DNA of 11,546 nucleotides. Source: Planctomycetota bacterium. GTDB lineage: Bacteria > Planctomycetota > UBA8108. Each line of letters begins with the position of its first letter. The first letter of the stretch is position 1. A program made the translations under genes and the position numbers. The notes under the pieces are model-generated. The model saw only the letters and a program-made list of their open reading frames with translations, was not told the origin of the DNA and made no database searches. The stretch spans positions 22,260 through 33,805 of the forward strand of contig NZOA01000069.1 in NCBI GenBank assembly GCA_002695115.1, read 5' to 3'. Shown here one piece after another: positions 1 to 8,082 of the stretch.

Positions 1-1629
1 TCCAGGGGGAACCTTGATGTGAGGGTCGGCCTGGATGAAATCACCATCAACCCCTCCCTGCGTGATGTCACGATCACCCTCGAGATCCACGAGGGCCCCC
101 GCTACCGCCTGCAGGAGATTCGCCTCGAGGGCAACCAGGTCTTCGGAGATGACATCCTCCTGGGAGCCCTCTCCTTCGAAGCCGGTGGCTTCTATTCCGG
201 CGCCCGGGTCGGGGAGCTCCAGCGAACCCTGGTGAGAATCTACCAGGAACGCTCCGACCGCATCCCCCGGGTGGCCGTCCGGCTCCTCTATACCGGGGAG
301 CGGGACCTCACCGCGGTCTTCACGATCGATGAGCGCGAACACCTATTTGTCGACAAGATCGAGATCCGCGGCAATACCAGAACACTCGACCGGGTCATCC
401 GCAGGCACTCACGGCTCGTCAGCGGAGATCCTCTCAGCCTCATCTCCATGGATGAGACGATGGACCGCCTGTTGGCAACCGGGCATTTCAGCGATGTCTC
501 TTTCAGCATGAGCGACTCGGAAATACCCGGGAGCAGGAACCTGCAGATCAACGTGGAGGAAAGAGAGGCCGTCGGGCGCTGGGATCTCGGAGGAGGGGCA
601 TCGAGCGGGGAGGGAGAGGTCGGATACTTCCGCCTGGAGCATACAAACTTCGATCTCTTCGCACTTCCGCACAGCCTTACCGACTGGTCGAACGCCTTCG
701 TCGGCGGAGGGCAGTCGATCTACACCGAGATCATTCCCGGAAACGTAGAGAGCCAGTACACTTTCGGTTTTCACGAACCCTACCTCTTCTCCAGCGATAT
801 GTCGTTCACCTTGCGCGCCGGCTCGCAATTGTTCTATCGCGCGCCCTACGAGGAAAGCAGAGTTAAGATCGAACCGGAGCTCCGCCGGTACCTCGACGAC
901 GATCACCACCTCTCACTCGCCCTCGCCTGGCACATTGATGATGTCGGCATCGATGGTCTCAGCGCTTCGACTCCGCCGACCATCGTGGCGGACTCCGGCG
1001 GCGCCCTGCTCAGCTATCCACGGCTCTCGCTTCGCTACGCCGATCTCGAGAACAACACCTATGGCGGGCCGCGGGGACTGTTGGCCGAGCTGAAGATCGA
1101 TGTGGGAGACTCTCCAACCGGCTCCGATCTTGGATTTGTCCGAGGCAACGCCTCGGCCGATTACTACAGGCCTCTCTTCGATCGCTACGCCGACCTGCGC
1201 CATCTCCTGCACGTCGGAGTCGAGGCCGGCTGGATAGAGGCTGCCTCGGGAGAGGTGCCGTTCTACGAAAACTACTTCCTCGGCGGGCCGCATAGCTTTC
1301 GCGGTTTTGAATACCGGGCGGTCGGACCCCATGAACAGGGAGAGCCGCTCGGCGGAGGAGCCCTGCTCAGGGGAACCGTCGAGTATTCCGCCCCCCTGTT
1401 CTTCCGTGAGCTGCGGGGACTCGTCCTCTTTGACTGGGGCCTTCTCGAAGATGAACTCGGCGACTTTTCATCCGGCCGGCTGCGGACCGCGGCCGGCGGG
1501 GGATTCCAATTTCGTTTCCCCTTACTCGGACAGGTCGTACCAGTCAATCTCTATTGGGTGAAGGCGCTCTCGAAACAGGCCTTGGACCAACCCGAGATCT
1601 TCTCCTTCTCCATCGGCTATGCATTCTGA
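1..1629 (+). CDS. bamA: BamA/Omp85-family outer-membrane assembly protein, 5'-truncated by window edge
   Basis: This is probably the beta-barrel subunit of the outer-membrane protein assembly complex, which folds barrels into the outer membrane. The frame is open from base 1 and residues before the GTG at 19 continue a POTRA-like strand, so the true start lies upstream and the GTG is internal. Counting residues from that GTG, one POTRA-like domain spans about 26-107 (LQEIRLEGNQVF) and a second about 112-182, with the typical last-POTRA opening IEIRGNTRTLDRVIRR and the GHFSDV element. The barrel occupies about 188-536. It carries the loop-6 signature YFLGGPHSFRGFEYRAVGP, where FRGF replaces the usual VRGF/LRGF, and it ends in a beta-signal with C-terminal phenylalanine (FSFSIGYAF). 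The Nudix fusion gene follows 51 bases later on the same strand. A TamA-like or other Omp85 paralogue is possible because the N-terminal POTRAs are not visible. Confidence 0.88.
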   Translation, partial: SRGNLDVRVGLDEITINPSLRDVTITLEIHEGPRYRLQEIRLEGNQVFGDDILLGALSFEAGGFYSGARVGELQRTLVRIYQERSDRIPRVAVRLLYTGERDLTAVFTIDEREHLFVDKIEIRGNTRTLDRVIRRHSRLVSGDPLSLISMDETMDRLLATGHFSDVSFSMSDSEIPGSRNLQINVEEREAVGRWDLGGGASSGEGEVGYFRLEHTNFDLFALPHSLTDWSNAFVGGGQSIYTEIIPGNVESQYTFGFHEPYLFSSDMSFTLRAGSQLFYRAPYEESRVKIEPELRRYLDDDHHLSLALAWHIDDVGIDGLSASTPPTIVADSGGALLSYPRLSLRYADLENNTYGGPRGLLAELKIDVGDSPTGSDLGFVRGNASADYYRPLFDRYADLRHLLHVGVEAGWIEAASGEVPFYENYFLGGPHSFRGFEYRAVGPHEQGEPLGGGALLRGTVEYSAPLFFRELRGLVLFDWGLLEDELGDFSSGRLRTAAGGGFQFRFPLLGQVVPVNLYWVKALSKQALDQPEIFSFSIGYAF

Positions 1630-1680
1630 GCCGGATCCCTGCCTCCTCGATACTTGCAAGCACAGGACACAGGGCCCCTA

Positions 1681-3171
1681 ATGCCATCCATGACCCGTCA
1701 GACGGCGAATCTCATTCTCTACCGGCAGCGAGCCGGGCTGGAGGTCTTCCTCGTTACCCGGTCAATCGAGCTGAACTTCCTCGGCGGCTACCTCGCCTTT
1801 GCCGGGGGCAAGGTCGAACCGGGCGACGAGCGCATCCCCCTGGCCGACGGGCTCGACACCGAGACCCCGGAGCTGCTCGGCTGCGCCGTACGGGAACTCT
1901 TCGAGGAGACCGGCATCCTGGCCCTGCGCGGCGCGACGACAGCCGGGGACGAGCTGAAAAAACTCCGCCTGAGGCTTCCTGGCGACGCCGGCGCCGAGAG
2001 ATTCTTCTCCGCGATGCGGGAGAGCGGCGCCCGGCTCGAGCCCGGCACATTCCAGGAGGCCATCCGCCTGGTAACCCCGCGGTTCTCAAAACGGCGGTAC
2101 TCGAGCACCTTCTTCCTCCTGGAGACCGGCGACGAGCCCGAGATACTCCCCGGAGAATTGGCCGCTGGCGGCTGGTGGGCGCCCTCCGATGCTCTCGAGA
2201 AGTGGCGACTCGGAGAGTTGCTCCTCGCCCCTCCCGTGATCGTCATCCTGCGCCAGCTCGAGAACGGCATCGGTCCCGGGACCCTCGAATCCCTGCGCTC
2301 GAGCCCTGAGACCTTTGAAGGATCGGGGCTCGCCATTCCCTGGGGGCCGGGAATCGAGTTGCTCCCCTTCCACTGTCCGCCGCTGCCGGTGACTCTGCCC
2401 TCGAGCACATTCCTCGCCGGAGCACGCCGTTTCGTGATCATCGATCCGGCTCCAACAGGAAAGAAAGAGCAGGAACACCTCCTGGCTGCCATCGAGAACC
2501 GTATCGCCGGGGGTGACCGGCCCGAGGCGATCGTCCTCAGCCACCATCACATCGATCACGTCGGGGCGGTCAATGCCGTACAGGAGCGCTGGAGCCTGCC
2601 CTGCTGGGGACACCGGCGAACCGCCGAGCTGCTGGAGAGATCCTTTGATCGGGAGCTCGACGAGGGCGACCTCATCGACCTGGGAGACAGCCCGGCCGGA
2701 GCCGCTGGCTGGAAGCTTCGCTGCCTCTTCACCCCCGGACATGCCGAAGGCCATCTCGCGTTCTTCGATGAGCGCCACCGGGCCCTCCTCGCCGGCGACC
2801 TTGTCTCCACCCTGGTGAGCATGTATGTGGGCACGCCCGGTGGCCACCTCGAAACCTACTTCCGCTCACTGGAAAAGATCCGCTCCCTCGACATCCGGCT
2901 GCTCTATCCATCGCACGGCATGCCCACCCTCGATGCCCGGGGTCTCATCGACCGGACCATCGAGCACCGGAAAAAACGCATCGGGCAGGTCCTCCGCAAG
3001 TTGGAGAAAGGTTTTCATTCAGTCGAAGAGATCGCCGGCGAGGTCTACCGGGATAAAGCGGACTCCCGGCTCAGGCCTCTCTATGAGCGCACCACGCGGG
3101 CCGCGCTCGAGTATCTTGTCGAGCACGAACAGGCCGGGAAGGTTGCGGAAGACCTCTACGAGACCGGCTGA
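1681..3171 (+). CDS. Nudix hydrolase fused to LACTB2-like metallo-beta-lactamase-fold hydrolase
   Basis: This is a probable soluble two-domain hydrolase of 496 residues from ATG 1681; the substrate is unknown. The N-terminal half (about 7-190) is a Nudix domain with FAGGKVEPGDE at 40-50 and the catalytic helix RELFEETGI at 71-79. Glycine to RE is about 28 residues instead of the canonical 14, so the Nudix box carries an insertion, as in NUDT19-like relatives. The C-terminal half (about 235-420) has the metal-ligand set of the metallo-beta-lactamase fold: HHHIDH at 288-293, H354 in TPGH, D373 in AGD and H412 in PSHG. A LACTB2-type winged-helix tail follows (about 425-490). LACTB2 relatives are hydrolases or endoribonucleases; Nudix enzymes cut nucleoside diphosphate derivatives. 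The start was chosen because CAGGG lies 6 bases before ATG 1681; an ATG at 1690 and a TTG at 1654 are alternatives. The last 16 bases overlap the convergent gene on the other strand. Confidence 0.87.
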   Translation: MPSMTRQTANLILYRQRAGLEVFLVTRSIELNFLGGYLAFAGGKVEPGDERIPLADGLDTETPELLGCAVRELFEETGILALRGATTAGDELKKLRLRLPGDAGAERFFSAMRESGARLEPGTFQEAIRLVTPRFSKRRYSSTFFLLETGDEPEILPGELAAGGWWAPSDALEKWRLGELLLAPPVIVILRQLENGIGPGTLESLRSSPETFEGSGLAIPWGPGIELLPFHCPPLPVTLPSSTFLAGARRFVIIDPAPTGKKEQEHLLAAIENRIAGGDRPEAIVLSHHHIDHVGAVNAVQERWSLPCWGHRRTAELLERSFDRELDEGDLIDLGDSPAGAAGWKLRCLFTPGHAEGHLAFFDERHRALLAGDLVSTLVSMYVGTPGGHLETYFRSLEKIRSLDIRLLYPSHGMPTLDARGLIDRTIEHRKKRIGQVLRKLEKGFHSVEEIAGEVYRDKADSRLRPLYERTTRAALEYLVEHEQAGKVAEDLYETG

Positions 3172-3722
3172 GGAGAATCCTCGCCACCTGTGGCCGTCTC
3201 CAGGGAATTGAAGCTGAGCCATGTCGCCAATGCGATCAAGGCCACCTTGACGAGCTCCAGGGCCGTGTAGATACCGTGCAATCGATTGAAGCTTTCCAGC
3301 GCCGCGGGCGGCGGCTCGCGCGGAACAAAATCAAGAGAGCGCCCGAGCGTGGTAATCTCCGGCGCCAGCCAGAAGGTGAGGGCCAGGACAATCAGCCCCG
3401 CCCCACAGAGGCCCAGGAGAGCTCCTCGTGGACCCGAGCGCAAAGCGAAAACCAGGGCGCAGACCGCGAGGACCAGCTGCCCCACGTTCCAGCCGGCGAA
3501 ATACTGCCTGTTCAGCTCACCGGTTACGACCCAGGCCACGCTGACCTTCTTCGCCGCATCCTGGCCGGGGGCGAAACCCGCCTCGCCGGCCAGCCTGTTA
3601 TTTTCCACCACTGCGCGCTCGACGCCGGGAAAGGAAGAACCGACCACCCAGAGCAGCAGGATGCTCGACCCCAGCCAAACGCCGAGGACGAAGACCAGGG
3701 CCGTTGTTTTCTTTGCCTCCAT
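3156..3722 (-). CDS. Four-helix integral membrane protein, DUF4149-like
   Basis: This encodes a small inner-membrane protein of unknown function, 188 residues from ATG 3722. Hydrophobic segments lie at about 9-28, 75-94, 98-119 and 149-171, with a roughly 45-residue polar loop after the first helix. The segment FNRLHGIYTALELVKVAL at 145-162 resembles the conserved helix (F..LHg....l) of DUF4149/TMEM205-type membrane proteins, which is the basis of the family suggestion. The start is supported by GGGAG (3731-3735, read on the minus strand) eight bases upstream; a TTG immediately before the ATG is an unlikely alternative. It lies 26 bases after ribBA in the same direction, so the two are probably co-transcribed. 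Its stop codon lies inside the 3' end of the Nudix fusion gene. No catalytic motif was seen, and a link to flavin metabolism is only positional. Confidence 0.78.
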   Translation of the reverse strand: MEAKKTTALVFVLGVWLGSSILLLWVVGSSFPGVERAVVENNRLAGEAGFAPGQDAAKKVSVAWVVTGELNRQYFAGWNVGQLVLAVCALVFALRSGPRGALLGLCGAGLIVLALTFWLAPEITTLGRSLDFVPREPPPAALESFNRLHGIYTALELVKVALIALATWLSFNSLETATGGEDSPQPVS

Positions 3723-3748
3723 CAAAAACGCTCCCGACTCCGGAACTC

Positions 3749-5017
3749 CTAATCTCCCGAACCGTCCTCATTGGCCGCGCCCGTCCGCGGCGCCACGGTC
3801 GCCGAGTCCGGAAGCAGATGCCCCATCTTGTCCCGCTTGGTACGCATATAGGCCTCGCTGTGCTCATTGGCCGGAGCGATGATCGCCTCCTGGCCGACAA
3901 CCTCGAGGTTGTAGCCATAGTAGATGAAGGCATCCTGCTTCTTGGGGTTGTTGGTCAGCAGGCGGACCTTCCTGAGCCCCAGGTCCTTGAGAATCTGGAT
4001 CCCGACTCCGTAATCGCGCATGTCGGCCCTGTAGCCAAGCGCCAGGTTGGCCTCCACCGTGTCAAGCCCTTCATCCTGCAGCGCGTAGGCCTTGAGCTTT
4101 TCCAGGAGGCCGATGCCCCTTCCCTCCTGGGGCAGATAGACCACGGCGCCGACCCCCTCCTCGGCGATCCTGGCAAGGGCGCCGCGCAGCTGGCCGCCGC
4201 AGTCGCAGCGCAGAGAATCGAGCACCTCGCCGGTAAAGCACGATGAATGAACGCGCACCAGCGGCGCCTCCACGCTGTGAAGATCGCCCTTGAGAATGAC
4301 GATCGGCTCGCTGGAATCGAAATGAACCTTGTAGCCGTAGATCTTCAGGTCTCCGAAATCCTCGGTAGGAAGATCGGTCTCCACCACCCGGTCCACCAGG
4401 GTCTCGGTACGTCGCCGGTAACGAATCAACTCTTCAATGGTGACGATCGGGGTGCCGCTCTCCTCGGCAATCTCGAAGAGACGATCGCCGCGGGCCATCT
4501 GGCCGTCCTCGTCAAGGATCTCGATCAGAGCGCCGACAGGAGTGAGCCCGGCCAGCCTGACCAGGTCGACAGCCGCCTCGGTATGCCCGGCGCGATGCAG
4601 GACGCCGCCCTCGTGCGCGACCAGGGGATAGACGTGGCCGGGACGGGCGAGAGCGCCGGGCTCCGTATCCTCCGCGACAAGGGCCTGGATCGTCTCACAA
4701 CGCTCCGCCGCCGAGACCCCGGACTCGAGGGTCGCGAGATCGACGCTGACGGTAAAATTCGTATGATGCAGGGCGGAATTCGAATGCGAAGCGGGCTCGA
4801 GCTGCAGGGCTTCCGCCCTGTCCGGCTGCATCGGAACGCAGAGCACTCCGCGGCCGGAGCGCAGCATGAAATTGACCATCTCCGGGGTGATCTTTTCGGC
4901 GGCGCAGATAAAATCGCCCTCGTTTTCACGGGCCTCGTCATCGACGACGATAACCATCCCGCCGGCGGCGATCGTTTCGATGGCCCGCTCTATCGTTGCA
5001 AAACTTTTTTCAGACAA
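3749..5017 (-). CDS. ribBA: Bifunctional RibBA: 3,4-dihydroxy-2-butanone-4-phosphate synthase / GTP cyclohydrolase II
   Basis: This cytoplasmic enzyme supplies both precursors of riboflavin: it converts ribulose 5-phosphate to dihydroxybutanone phosphate and GTP to a diaminopyrimidine. It has 422 residues, a normal length for the fusion. The N-terminal half (about 5-202) has [11 protein letters not shown] at 26-36, FTVSVD at 88-93, RPGHVYPL at 125-132 and [12 protein letters not shown] at 141-152. The C-terminal GTP cyclohydrolase II half (about 208-402) keeps the three zinc cysteines C260, C271 and C273 (HSSC, LRCDCG), the PQEGRGIGL loop at 296-304, [11 protein letters not shown] at 319-329 and TNNPKK at 355-360. 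The phosphate-site stretch reads ESGVSAAER where many homologues have TTGISAADR, a mild deviation. The start is TTG at 5017: GGAG lies six bases upstream, and the first in-frame ATG (residue 21) would delete a conserved helix. No FMN riboswitch was recognised upstream. Confidence 0.96.
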   Translation of the reverse strand: MSEKSFATIERAIETIAAGGMVIVVDDEARENEGDFICAAEKITPEMVNFMLRSGRGVLCVPMQPDRAEALQLEPASHSNSALHHTNFTVSVDLATLESGVSAAERCETIQALVAEDTEPGALARPGHVYPLVAHEGGVLHRAGHTEAAVDLVRLAGLTPVGALIEILDEDGQMARGDRLFEIAEESGTPIVTIEELIRYRRRTETLVDRVVETDLPTEDFGDLKIYGYKVHFDSSEPIVILKGDLHSVEAPLVRVHSSCFTGEVLDSLRCDCGGQLRGALARIAEEGVGAVVYLPQEGRGIGLLEKLKAYALQDEGLDTVEANLALGYRADMRDYGVGIQILKDLGLRKVRLLTNNPKKQDAFIYYGYNLEVVGQEAIIAPANEHSEAYMRTKRDKMGHLLPDSATVAPRTGAANEDGSGD

Positions 5018-5021
5018 GGGT

Positions 5022-5027
5022 CTCTCC
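5022..5027 (-). promoter_or_regulatory. Ribosome binding site that fixes the TTG start of ribBA
   Basis: Read on the minus strand this is GGAGAG, with its GGAG core six bases before the TTG at 5017-5015. It decides for the TTG over the in-frame ATG twenty codons downstream, which has no comparable site and would remove conserved residues. Confidence 0.6.
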
Positions 5028-5055
5028 AGTGGATCTTACCTCGTATCGAACTCTC

Positions 5056-5083
5056 AGCATAACCTGCCACGCCGAACCTTCAA
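5056..5083 (-). promoter_or_regulatory. Possible sigma70-like promoter for ribBA
   Basis: On the minus strand, TTGAAG (5083-5078) is followed after 16 bases by TATGCT (5061-5056). These are fair matches to -35 and -10 boxes, and would start a transcript near 5049 with a leader of about 30 bases before the TTG start. Such a leader is too short for an FMN riboswitch. This rests on pattern reading alone. A TACAAT at 5106-5101 on the same strand is a competing -10, but has no good -35. Confidence 0.35.
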
Positions 5084-5191
5084 GCCGCAGAAAGGCGCCT
5101 ATTGTAGCTCCCGGGCTGAAAGAAACCCGATTATTTCGCACCTGAACCGTCGCGGCGGAAGAAAAGAGCGCGCTGGGAACTCTCCTGGTGG

Positions 5192-5208
5192 CGCTCCGAT
5201 GCGGAGCG
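5192..5208. repeat. Perfect 7-bp inverted repeat in the divergent spacer
   Basis: CGCTCCG, spacer ATG, then CGGAGCG: a perfect palindromic pair. It could be a regulator-binding site or a short hairpin. It is not followed by a T-run on either strand, so it does not look like an intrinsic terminator. A repeat this short could occur by chance in GC-rich DNA. Confidence 0.4.
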
Positions 5209-5298
5209 GAGAAAAACTTCCCGGAACAGGGTAAAATCCCGGCTGCGGCGCCTCCTTCCCCGGCGGATTCCCGCTCCCCCTACAGATGGTAGCTGTTC

Positions 5299-8016
5299 AT
5301 GTTAAATCACCTGCTGAAATCCCTGGCTGCGCTGGTCGTGCTGCACCCCCGGCTGACCATCGGAGTCTACCTGGCGCTGGCCGCAGCCGCCGTCCCGGTC
5401 GCCATGAAGATCGACTTCAGGACCGATCAGAACGACCTGGTCGCCGCCGACCTGGAGTACAACCGCAGGTACCTGGATTTCCTCGAAGAGTTTGGGGACC
5501 TCGAGTTTCTCTACGTGGTGATCGAGGTCGGCGACGACGAGCGGGCCGCCCTGGCCGCGGCCCGGGACGCCAAGGAACGTGTCGAGAGCCTCGAGGAGCA
5601 TGTCGACTGGGCACTGCATCGCGTACCGGCGGAGGCCCTGCGCTACGGCATCCTCCACCGCGATGAAGAGGATCTGAAAACCCTGGGAGAGGCCCTGGCC
5701 GCCAACAGCAAGCTGCTCGGGATCCTCGGCAAAACAGACCGGCTGGAAGGTCTCTTCGCATTCTTCGCCAGGCTGCTCGATCCCGGGGATATCAGCAAGC
5801 GCTTCGAGAGCGGCAGCGGGAAAAATGAGAGCTTCACCGCGGCCGCCGGCGCCCTGTCGCTGATGGAGCATTCGCTGAAGACCACGCTCGACACCCTGGA
5901 AGGACGCCAGGCCGCCAGCCTGGCCCGCCTGCTTGAAGAGGAACAGGGAGGCTCGCTGCGCGAGCGAGGCTACCTGGCCACGGAGAATGGAAAGTTTCTC
6001 CTCGTCGAGATCATGCCGAAGAAGAACACCAGCACTCTCGAGCTCATCCGGGAGCCCCTCATCGAGATCCGCAGAGAGCTCGCCGAGGTGCGCCGCTCCC
6101 ACCCCGGGGTTCAGCTCGGCCTGACAGGGAGACCGGTCCTGCAGGCCGATGAGATGATGACCACCGACAAGGACATGAAGCGGGCGACCCTGGCGGCGCT
6201 CATAGGCGTGTTCGCCCTCTTCGTCATCTTCTTTCGCCGCCTTGGAAGGCCCTTCCTCTGCATCCTGACCCTCTCGGTGGCAATCCTCCTGACCTTCGCC
6301 CTGGCGACCCTGGCCATCGGCCACCTCACCCTGCTCTCCATCGTCTTCGCCGCCATGCTCGTCGGGCTGGGCATCGACTTCGGGATCCATTTCACGGCCC
6401 GCTACCAGGAAGAGCTCGAACGACAGGAATCGGTTGAAGACTCCGTCCGCAGGACCATCGAGACGACCGGGCTGGCGATCGTCGTAGGCGGTGTCACGAC
6501 GGCGGCGGCCTTCTACATGACCCTCTTTGTCGATTTCAAGGGGCTCAGAGAGCTCGGCCTCATCGCCGGCAGCGGCGTCCTTGTCTGCCTCTTCAGCATG
6601 ATCACCCTCCTTCCAGCCCTCATCGTGCTCTTCGACTCCAGGGCGGGGAAGACCGCCCACGCCGGCGCGATCAGCGTGCCCCTGCTCGAGTTCCCGGCCA
6701 ATCGGCCCATACCGGTTCTCGTCATCGCCGCCATCGTCACGACCAGCGGAGCCTTCTTCCTCGAGGGCCTCCCCTACAATCCCAACCTGCTCGATCTGCA
6801 GGCGCAGAACCTCGATTCAGTCAAGTACGAACGCAAGCTGATCGAAAACTCGACCTTCTCCACCTGGTACGCTGCCTTCATAGCGCACGATCTCGATGAG
6901 GTCCGCGACAGGCTCAATCGCCTCGAGGCCATCGACAAGGAGGTTGTCTCCAGGACCGAGAGTGTCCTTGATTACATCCCCGGAAAACAGGCCGCGAAGC
7001 TCGCGCGGCTCGAGCCGGCCCGGGAATCCCTGGCGGCAATTGTGCTCCCGGCCGCCATCCGGGATGTTGAGGTGGCAAGCCTGGCCACCTCGGTGGAGCA
7101 GCTGCAGGGCAATCTGTTCGATCTTGCCGACACCATCTCGCAATCAGACGAAGAAGCCGCCCGGCAATTCGCGGGACGGCTCCTGGCGGCAGCCGATCTC
7201 AGCGGCAAGGTCGTCGACCGCCTCCGGAAATTTCCCGAGAGCAGGCTGGCCGGCCTCGGAGCCTTCCAGGAAAGCTGGATCGACGAGGTGAACGGGCTGC
7301 TGGGCTCCCTGCAATCAGCGCTGCTTGAGAAAGCCCCCATCACCGCCGGCAACCTGCCGGAGATCCTGAGAAACCGCCTTGTCTCCCGCGATGGAGAAAA
7401 GTTCATCGTCTACGCCTATGCCAACGGAGACCTATGGCAGGAGGATTCGATGGAGGACTTCATCCGTGAAACGCGCCGGGTCGATCGGAAGGTGACAGGT
7501 GCTCCCGTACAGGTCTACGAATCAGCCGGCCGTATGCGAGCGGGTTTCGAAAAGGCCACCCTCTATTCCTTTGGCGTCGTGCTGCTGTTCCTGCTCATCG
7601 AGCTGCGCAGCCTGCGCCTGGCCCTGCTGGCTATGGTGCCGCTTTCCATGGGTCTGCTCTGGCTGCTGGAGGCGTTACCCCTGCTGGGTATCGACTTCAA
7701 CCTCGCCAACTTCTTCGCCCTGCCGATCCTGATCGGCTGCGGGGTGGATGGAGGTGTTCACATGGTCCATCGATTCCGCGAGTCAGGCTCAGCCGTCTCG
7801 GTCGGAAAAACAACCGCGGCGGCCGTTACCCTCTCCTTCCTGACGACAATGATCGGCTTCGGAGCGATGGCGACCGCGAACCATCAAGGTGTCGCGAGCC
7901 TTGGCCTGATGATGATCAGCGGGCTGTTTTGCGTCCTCACAGCGACGGTCATCCTGTTGCCCGCCCTCTTGAAGCTGCTGGAGAAGAAACAAACGGCCAT
8001 CCCCCCCCGCTCGTAG
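5299..8016 (+). CDS. RND/MMPL-family lipid exporter, HpnN/BstA-like
   Basis: This is an inner-membrane RND-superfamily transporter of 905 residues, likely moving a lipid out of the inner membrane with proton motive force. The layout is the RND duplication: TM1 at about 17-37, a periplasmic domain at about 38-293, TM2-TM6 at about 295-445, TM7 at about 470-490, a second periplasmic domain at about 490-750 rich in long helices, then TM8-TM12 at about 752-892. Both halves carry the MMPL-type intramembrane acidic motif: GLGIDFGIHF with D360 in TM4 and GCGVDGGVHM with D817 in TM10. HpnN proteins move hopanoids to the outer membrane, and BstA is the RND member of a sterol transporter; both have this architecture. 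Two downstream genes match the partners of BstA, and hopanoid synthesis genes lie just beyond. The ATG at 5299 has only a weak ribosome site. Cargo is inferred, not seen. Confidence 0.88.
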   Translation: MLNHLLKSLAALVVLHPRLTIGVYLALAAAAVPVAMKIDFRTDQNDLVAADLEYNRRYLDFLEEFGDLEFLYVVIEVGDDERAALAAARDAKERVESLEEHVDWALHRVPAEALRYGILHRDEEDLKTLGEALAANSKLLGILGKTDRLEGLFAFFARLLDPGDISKRFESGSGKNESFTAAAGALSLMEHSLKTTLDTLEGRQAASLARLLEEEQGGSLRERGYLATENGKFLLVEIMPKKNTSTLELIREPLIEIRRELAEVRRSHPGVQLGLTGRPVLQADEMMTTDKDMKRATLAALIGVFALFVIFFRRLGRPFLCILTLSVAILLTFALATLAIGHLTLLSIVFAAMLVGLGIDFGIHFTARYQEELERQESVEDSVRRTIETTGLAIVVGGVTTAAAFYMTLFVDFKGLRELGLIAGSGVLVCLFSMITLLPALIVLFDSRAGKTAHAGAISVPLLEFPANRPIPVLVIAAIVTTSGAFFLEGLPYNPNLLDLQAQNLDSVKYERKLIENSTFSTWYAAFIAHDLDEVRDRLNRLEAIDKEVVSRTESVLDYIPGKQAAKLARLEPARESLAAIVLPAAIRDVEVASLATSVEQLQGNLFDLADTISQSDEEAARQFAGRLLAAADLSGKVVDRLRKFPESRLAGLGAFQESWIDEVNGLLGSLQSALLEKAPITAGNLPEILRNRLVSRDGEKFIVYAYANGDLWQEDSMEDFIRETRRVDRKVTGAPVQVYESAGRMRAGFEKATLYSFGVVLLFLLIELRSLRLALLAMVPLSMGLLWLLEALPLLGIDFNLANFFALPILIGCGVDGGVHMVHRFRESGSAVSVGKTTAAAVTLSFLTTMIGFGAMATANHQGVASLGLMMISGLFCVLTATVILLPALLKLLEKKQTAIPPRS

Positions 8017-8082
8017 AATTTGCGAGGCTATACCGAACATGCTTGAATAACAGCCCAATCCAGCATTCAGAGAGTTACAGGC

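Larger units (their letters stand above)
5018..5298. other. Divergent intergenic spacer between ribBA and the RND exporter gene
   Basis: This 281-base stretch is the only sizeable gene-free gap. It must hold the start signals for the leftward ribBA pair and the rightward exporter gene. It contains the ribBA ribosome binding site, a possible leftward promoter at 5056-5083 and a small perfect inverted repeat at 5192-5208. It also contains a TAAAAT at 5232-5237 that could be a rightward -10 box, but no convincing -35 box goes with it. No riboswitch, small conserved ORF or RNA gene was recognised. Confidence 0.6.

Noticed and set aside
1654..1680. TTG at 1654 as start of the Nudix fusion gene
   Set aside because: The added residues are not Nudix-like and no ribosome site precedes it; ATG 1681 has CAGGG six bases upstream.
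1554..2309. Open frame of 251 codons on the plus strand bridging the end of bamA and the Nudix gene
   Set aside because: It is arginine- and proline-rich out-of-frame translation of two well-supported genes.
4247..5062. Open frame of 271 codons on the plus strand opposite ribBA
   Set aside because: It is fully antisense to conserved catalytic parts of ribBA and has no family resemblance.
5018..5298. FMN riboswitch upstream of ribBA
   Set aside because: Reading the minus strand, the conserved riboswitch segments were not found, and the likely promoter leaves only about 30 bases of leader.
5302..6660. Long open frame (452 codons) on the minus strand opposite the exporter gene
   Set aside because: It mirrors a strongly supported RND gene in GC-rich DNA, lacks any recognisable domain, and its composition (very rich in E, G, D) is typical of an antisense shadow.
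8001..8008. Run of eight C in the last codons of the exporter gene, a possible frameshift site
   Set aside because: It lies five codons from the stop, after all transmembrane segments, so slippage would alter only the tail; no downstream frame of interest is joined.
8020..8048. Possible promoter before the PhnD-like gene (TTGCGA, then TTGAAT after 17 bases)
   Set aside because: Both boxes match only four of six positions and lack key bases; read-through from the exporter gene 66 bases upstream explains expression more simply.
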